This document shows, one piece after another, positions 14,531 through 15,100 of a DNA stretch of 15,100 nucleotides. The position numbers and the translations under genes were made by a program. Each line of letters opens with the position of its first letter. Within the stretch, counting starts at the first letter, position 1. The stretch comes from an uncultured Lachnospiraceae bacterium (GTDB lineage Bacteria > Bacillota > Clostridia > Lachnospirales > Lachnospiraceae), in the NCBI GenBank assembly GCA_934394615.1, contig CAKRRJ010000058.1:1-15100 (forward strand), read 5' to 3'. The notes under the pieces were generated by a model, which worked only from the letters and a program-made list of their open reading frames with translations, searched no databases and was not told the DNA's origin.

Positions 14531-14880
14531 CGAATGTGATCGTGGTGCCACCCGATTTTCACAGCCAGTGCCAGGTTCCTTCTCATCGGTTCTGCTTTCT
14601 GCTCTCCAAAAGGATAAACAAAAAGCAGCTACCCCACATCGGAATATCTGCCACCAATCTGTCTCATATCCAGGTACGGAAAACTGTAATTCCTGCTCTC
14701 GATACCCGTATCCATTAACGCTGGAACACGGCCTCAGCTACTTGCAAAGCGTTCGCCTGGCGTCTCACAAACCCATTCCAAAAGAAGCTTCATACTGCCT
14801 TCCACCAAACGGCAGCTCTCTGTGATGTCACCTCAGATGTACTCTCTTTGATCATCGACTTTCGAATGTTTATTTTGATT
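14490..14880 (-). promoter_or_regulatory. Tryptophan T-box leader of trpBA
   Basis: A T-box riboswitch sensing uncharged tRNA-Trp. On the minus strand the T-box core GGGTGGCACCACG is at 14541-14553. Its UGGC bulge fits a discriminator G, as tRNA-Trp has. Stem I begins with the AGTA loop-E motif (AAGAGAGTACATC). The specifier region reads GGAATGGGTTTGTGAG, giving TGG (Trp) at 14773-14775. The region between Stem I and the T-box is about 200 nt, long for the class. CGGG before the T-box and CCCG at the start of the terminator can pair to make the antiterminator. Confidence 0.93.
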
Positions 14881-14886
14881 GGTTTA

Positions 14887-14915
14887 AAGTTAGCACAGAG
14901 TAAAGAATCTGTCAA
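14887..14915 (-). promoter_or_regulatory. trpBA leader promoter
   Basis: On the minus strand: perfect -35 TTGACA (14910-14915), 17-nt spacer, -10 TAACTT (14887-14892). The start is near 14880. The -35 contains the TGA stop codon of the upstream transporter gene. Confidence 0.8.
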
Positions 14916-15100
14916 CTACTAATTTTATCTTTTTTTGTTTCAAACTTCACTCCGGTTAAAAGCAAAACCGGAAAAATCAAAGCTGCCAGAATTCCTGCCT
15001 TTAAATTTCCCTTACACATTCCGGATACCATTCCAACCAGAGTCGGGCCTCCTGAGCAGCCGATATCTCCGCCTAAAGCCAGAAGCGCAAACAAAGCAGT
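14912..15100 (-). CDS. C-terminal end of a probable MFS transporter (5' part outside window)
   Basis: The last 62 codons of a larger reading frame that runs open through position 15100; the TTG at 15094 is an internal codon, not a start. The visible sequence has a glycine-rich loop (LGGDIGCSGGPTLVGMVSG), then a hydrophobic helix (AGILAALIFPVLLLTGVKF) and a short Lys-rich tail, the usual end of a 12-helix MFS permease. The GGDIGCSGGPTLVG motif recalls clostridial MFS proteins, but the substrate cannot be inferred. The stop codon is 32 nt upstream of the predicted trpBA transcript start and no terminator separates them, so readthrough into the T-box leader is possible. Confidence 0.7.
   Translation of the reverse strand, partial: TALFALLALGGDIGCSGGPTLVGMVSGMCKGNLKAGILAALIFPVLLLTGVKFETKKDKISS

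Noticed and set aside
14493..14825. Open frame of 110 codons on the plus strand
   Set aside because: Antisense to the tryptophan T-box leader, which explains the sequence fully.

Overview
The window reads as a chromosomal stretch of a moderately GC-rich anaerobic Firmicute, most likely a clostridial gut bacterium of the Lachnospiraceae type. This is inferred from two T-box leaders (valine and tryptophan), tRNAs without an encoded CCA, strong AGGAGG-type ribosome binding sites, near-consensus sigma-A promoters, and the flavour of the c-di-GMP protein and the NodB-like protein. No phage, transposase or CRISPR array is visible. Most genes are housekeeping or cell-envelope genes.

Layout. 1-2450 (minus): the 5' two thirds of valS, preceded by a complete valine T-box leader (T-box sequence, terminator, GTA specifier, promoter). 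2487-2638: a dense run of short hairpins with no convincing gene, flanked by an imperfect 17-nt direct repeat. 2635-2903 (minus): a small tRNA operon, tRNA-Val(TAC) then tRNA-Met(CAT), with its own promoter and terminator. 3001-3815 (minus): a class I SAM methyltransferase translationally coupled to a small unknown protein. 3911-5087 (plus): a YprB-like DEDD exonuclease behind a perfect consensus promoter. 5084-6325 (minus): a secreted D-Ala-D-Ala carboxypeptidase. 6423-7847 (plus, divergent): a membrane-anchored polysaccharide-deacetylase-like protein. 7914-9284 (minus): a MATE exporter. 9437-10291 (plus): a lipoprotein of unknown function, ending in a strong terminator. 10349-12286 (minus): a multidomain GGDEF-REC-HD-GYP protein with a cysteine-rich N-terminus. 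12499-14880 (minus): trpB-trpA under a tryptophan T-box. 14912-15100 (minus): the C-terminal end of a probable MFS transporter.

How the parts work together. Both biosynthetic or translation units (valS and trpBA) are controlled by sensing of uncharged tRNA. The UGGN bulges of the two T-boxes differ in exactly the base expected from the discriminator bases of tRNA-Val (A73, visible here) and tRNA-Trp (G73, known). The tRNA-Val gene with anticodon UAC lies immediately upstream of the leader that reads a GUA specifier. The carboxypeptidase and the NodB-like protein share a 97-bp divergent intergenic region and both look like envelope proteins. The most unusual items are the multi-hairpin element at 2487-2638, a 31-nt palindrome bounded exactly by an 8-nt direct repeat upstream of the c-di-GMP gene, the architecture of that c-di-GMP protein, and a Glu where the TrpA catalytic Asp is expected.
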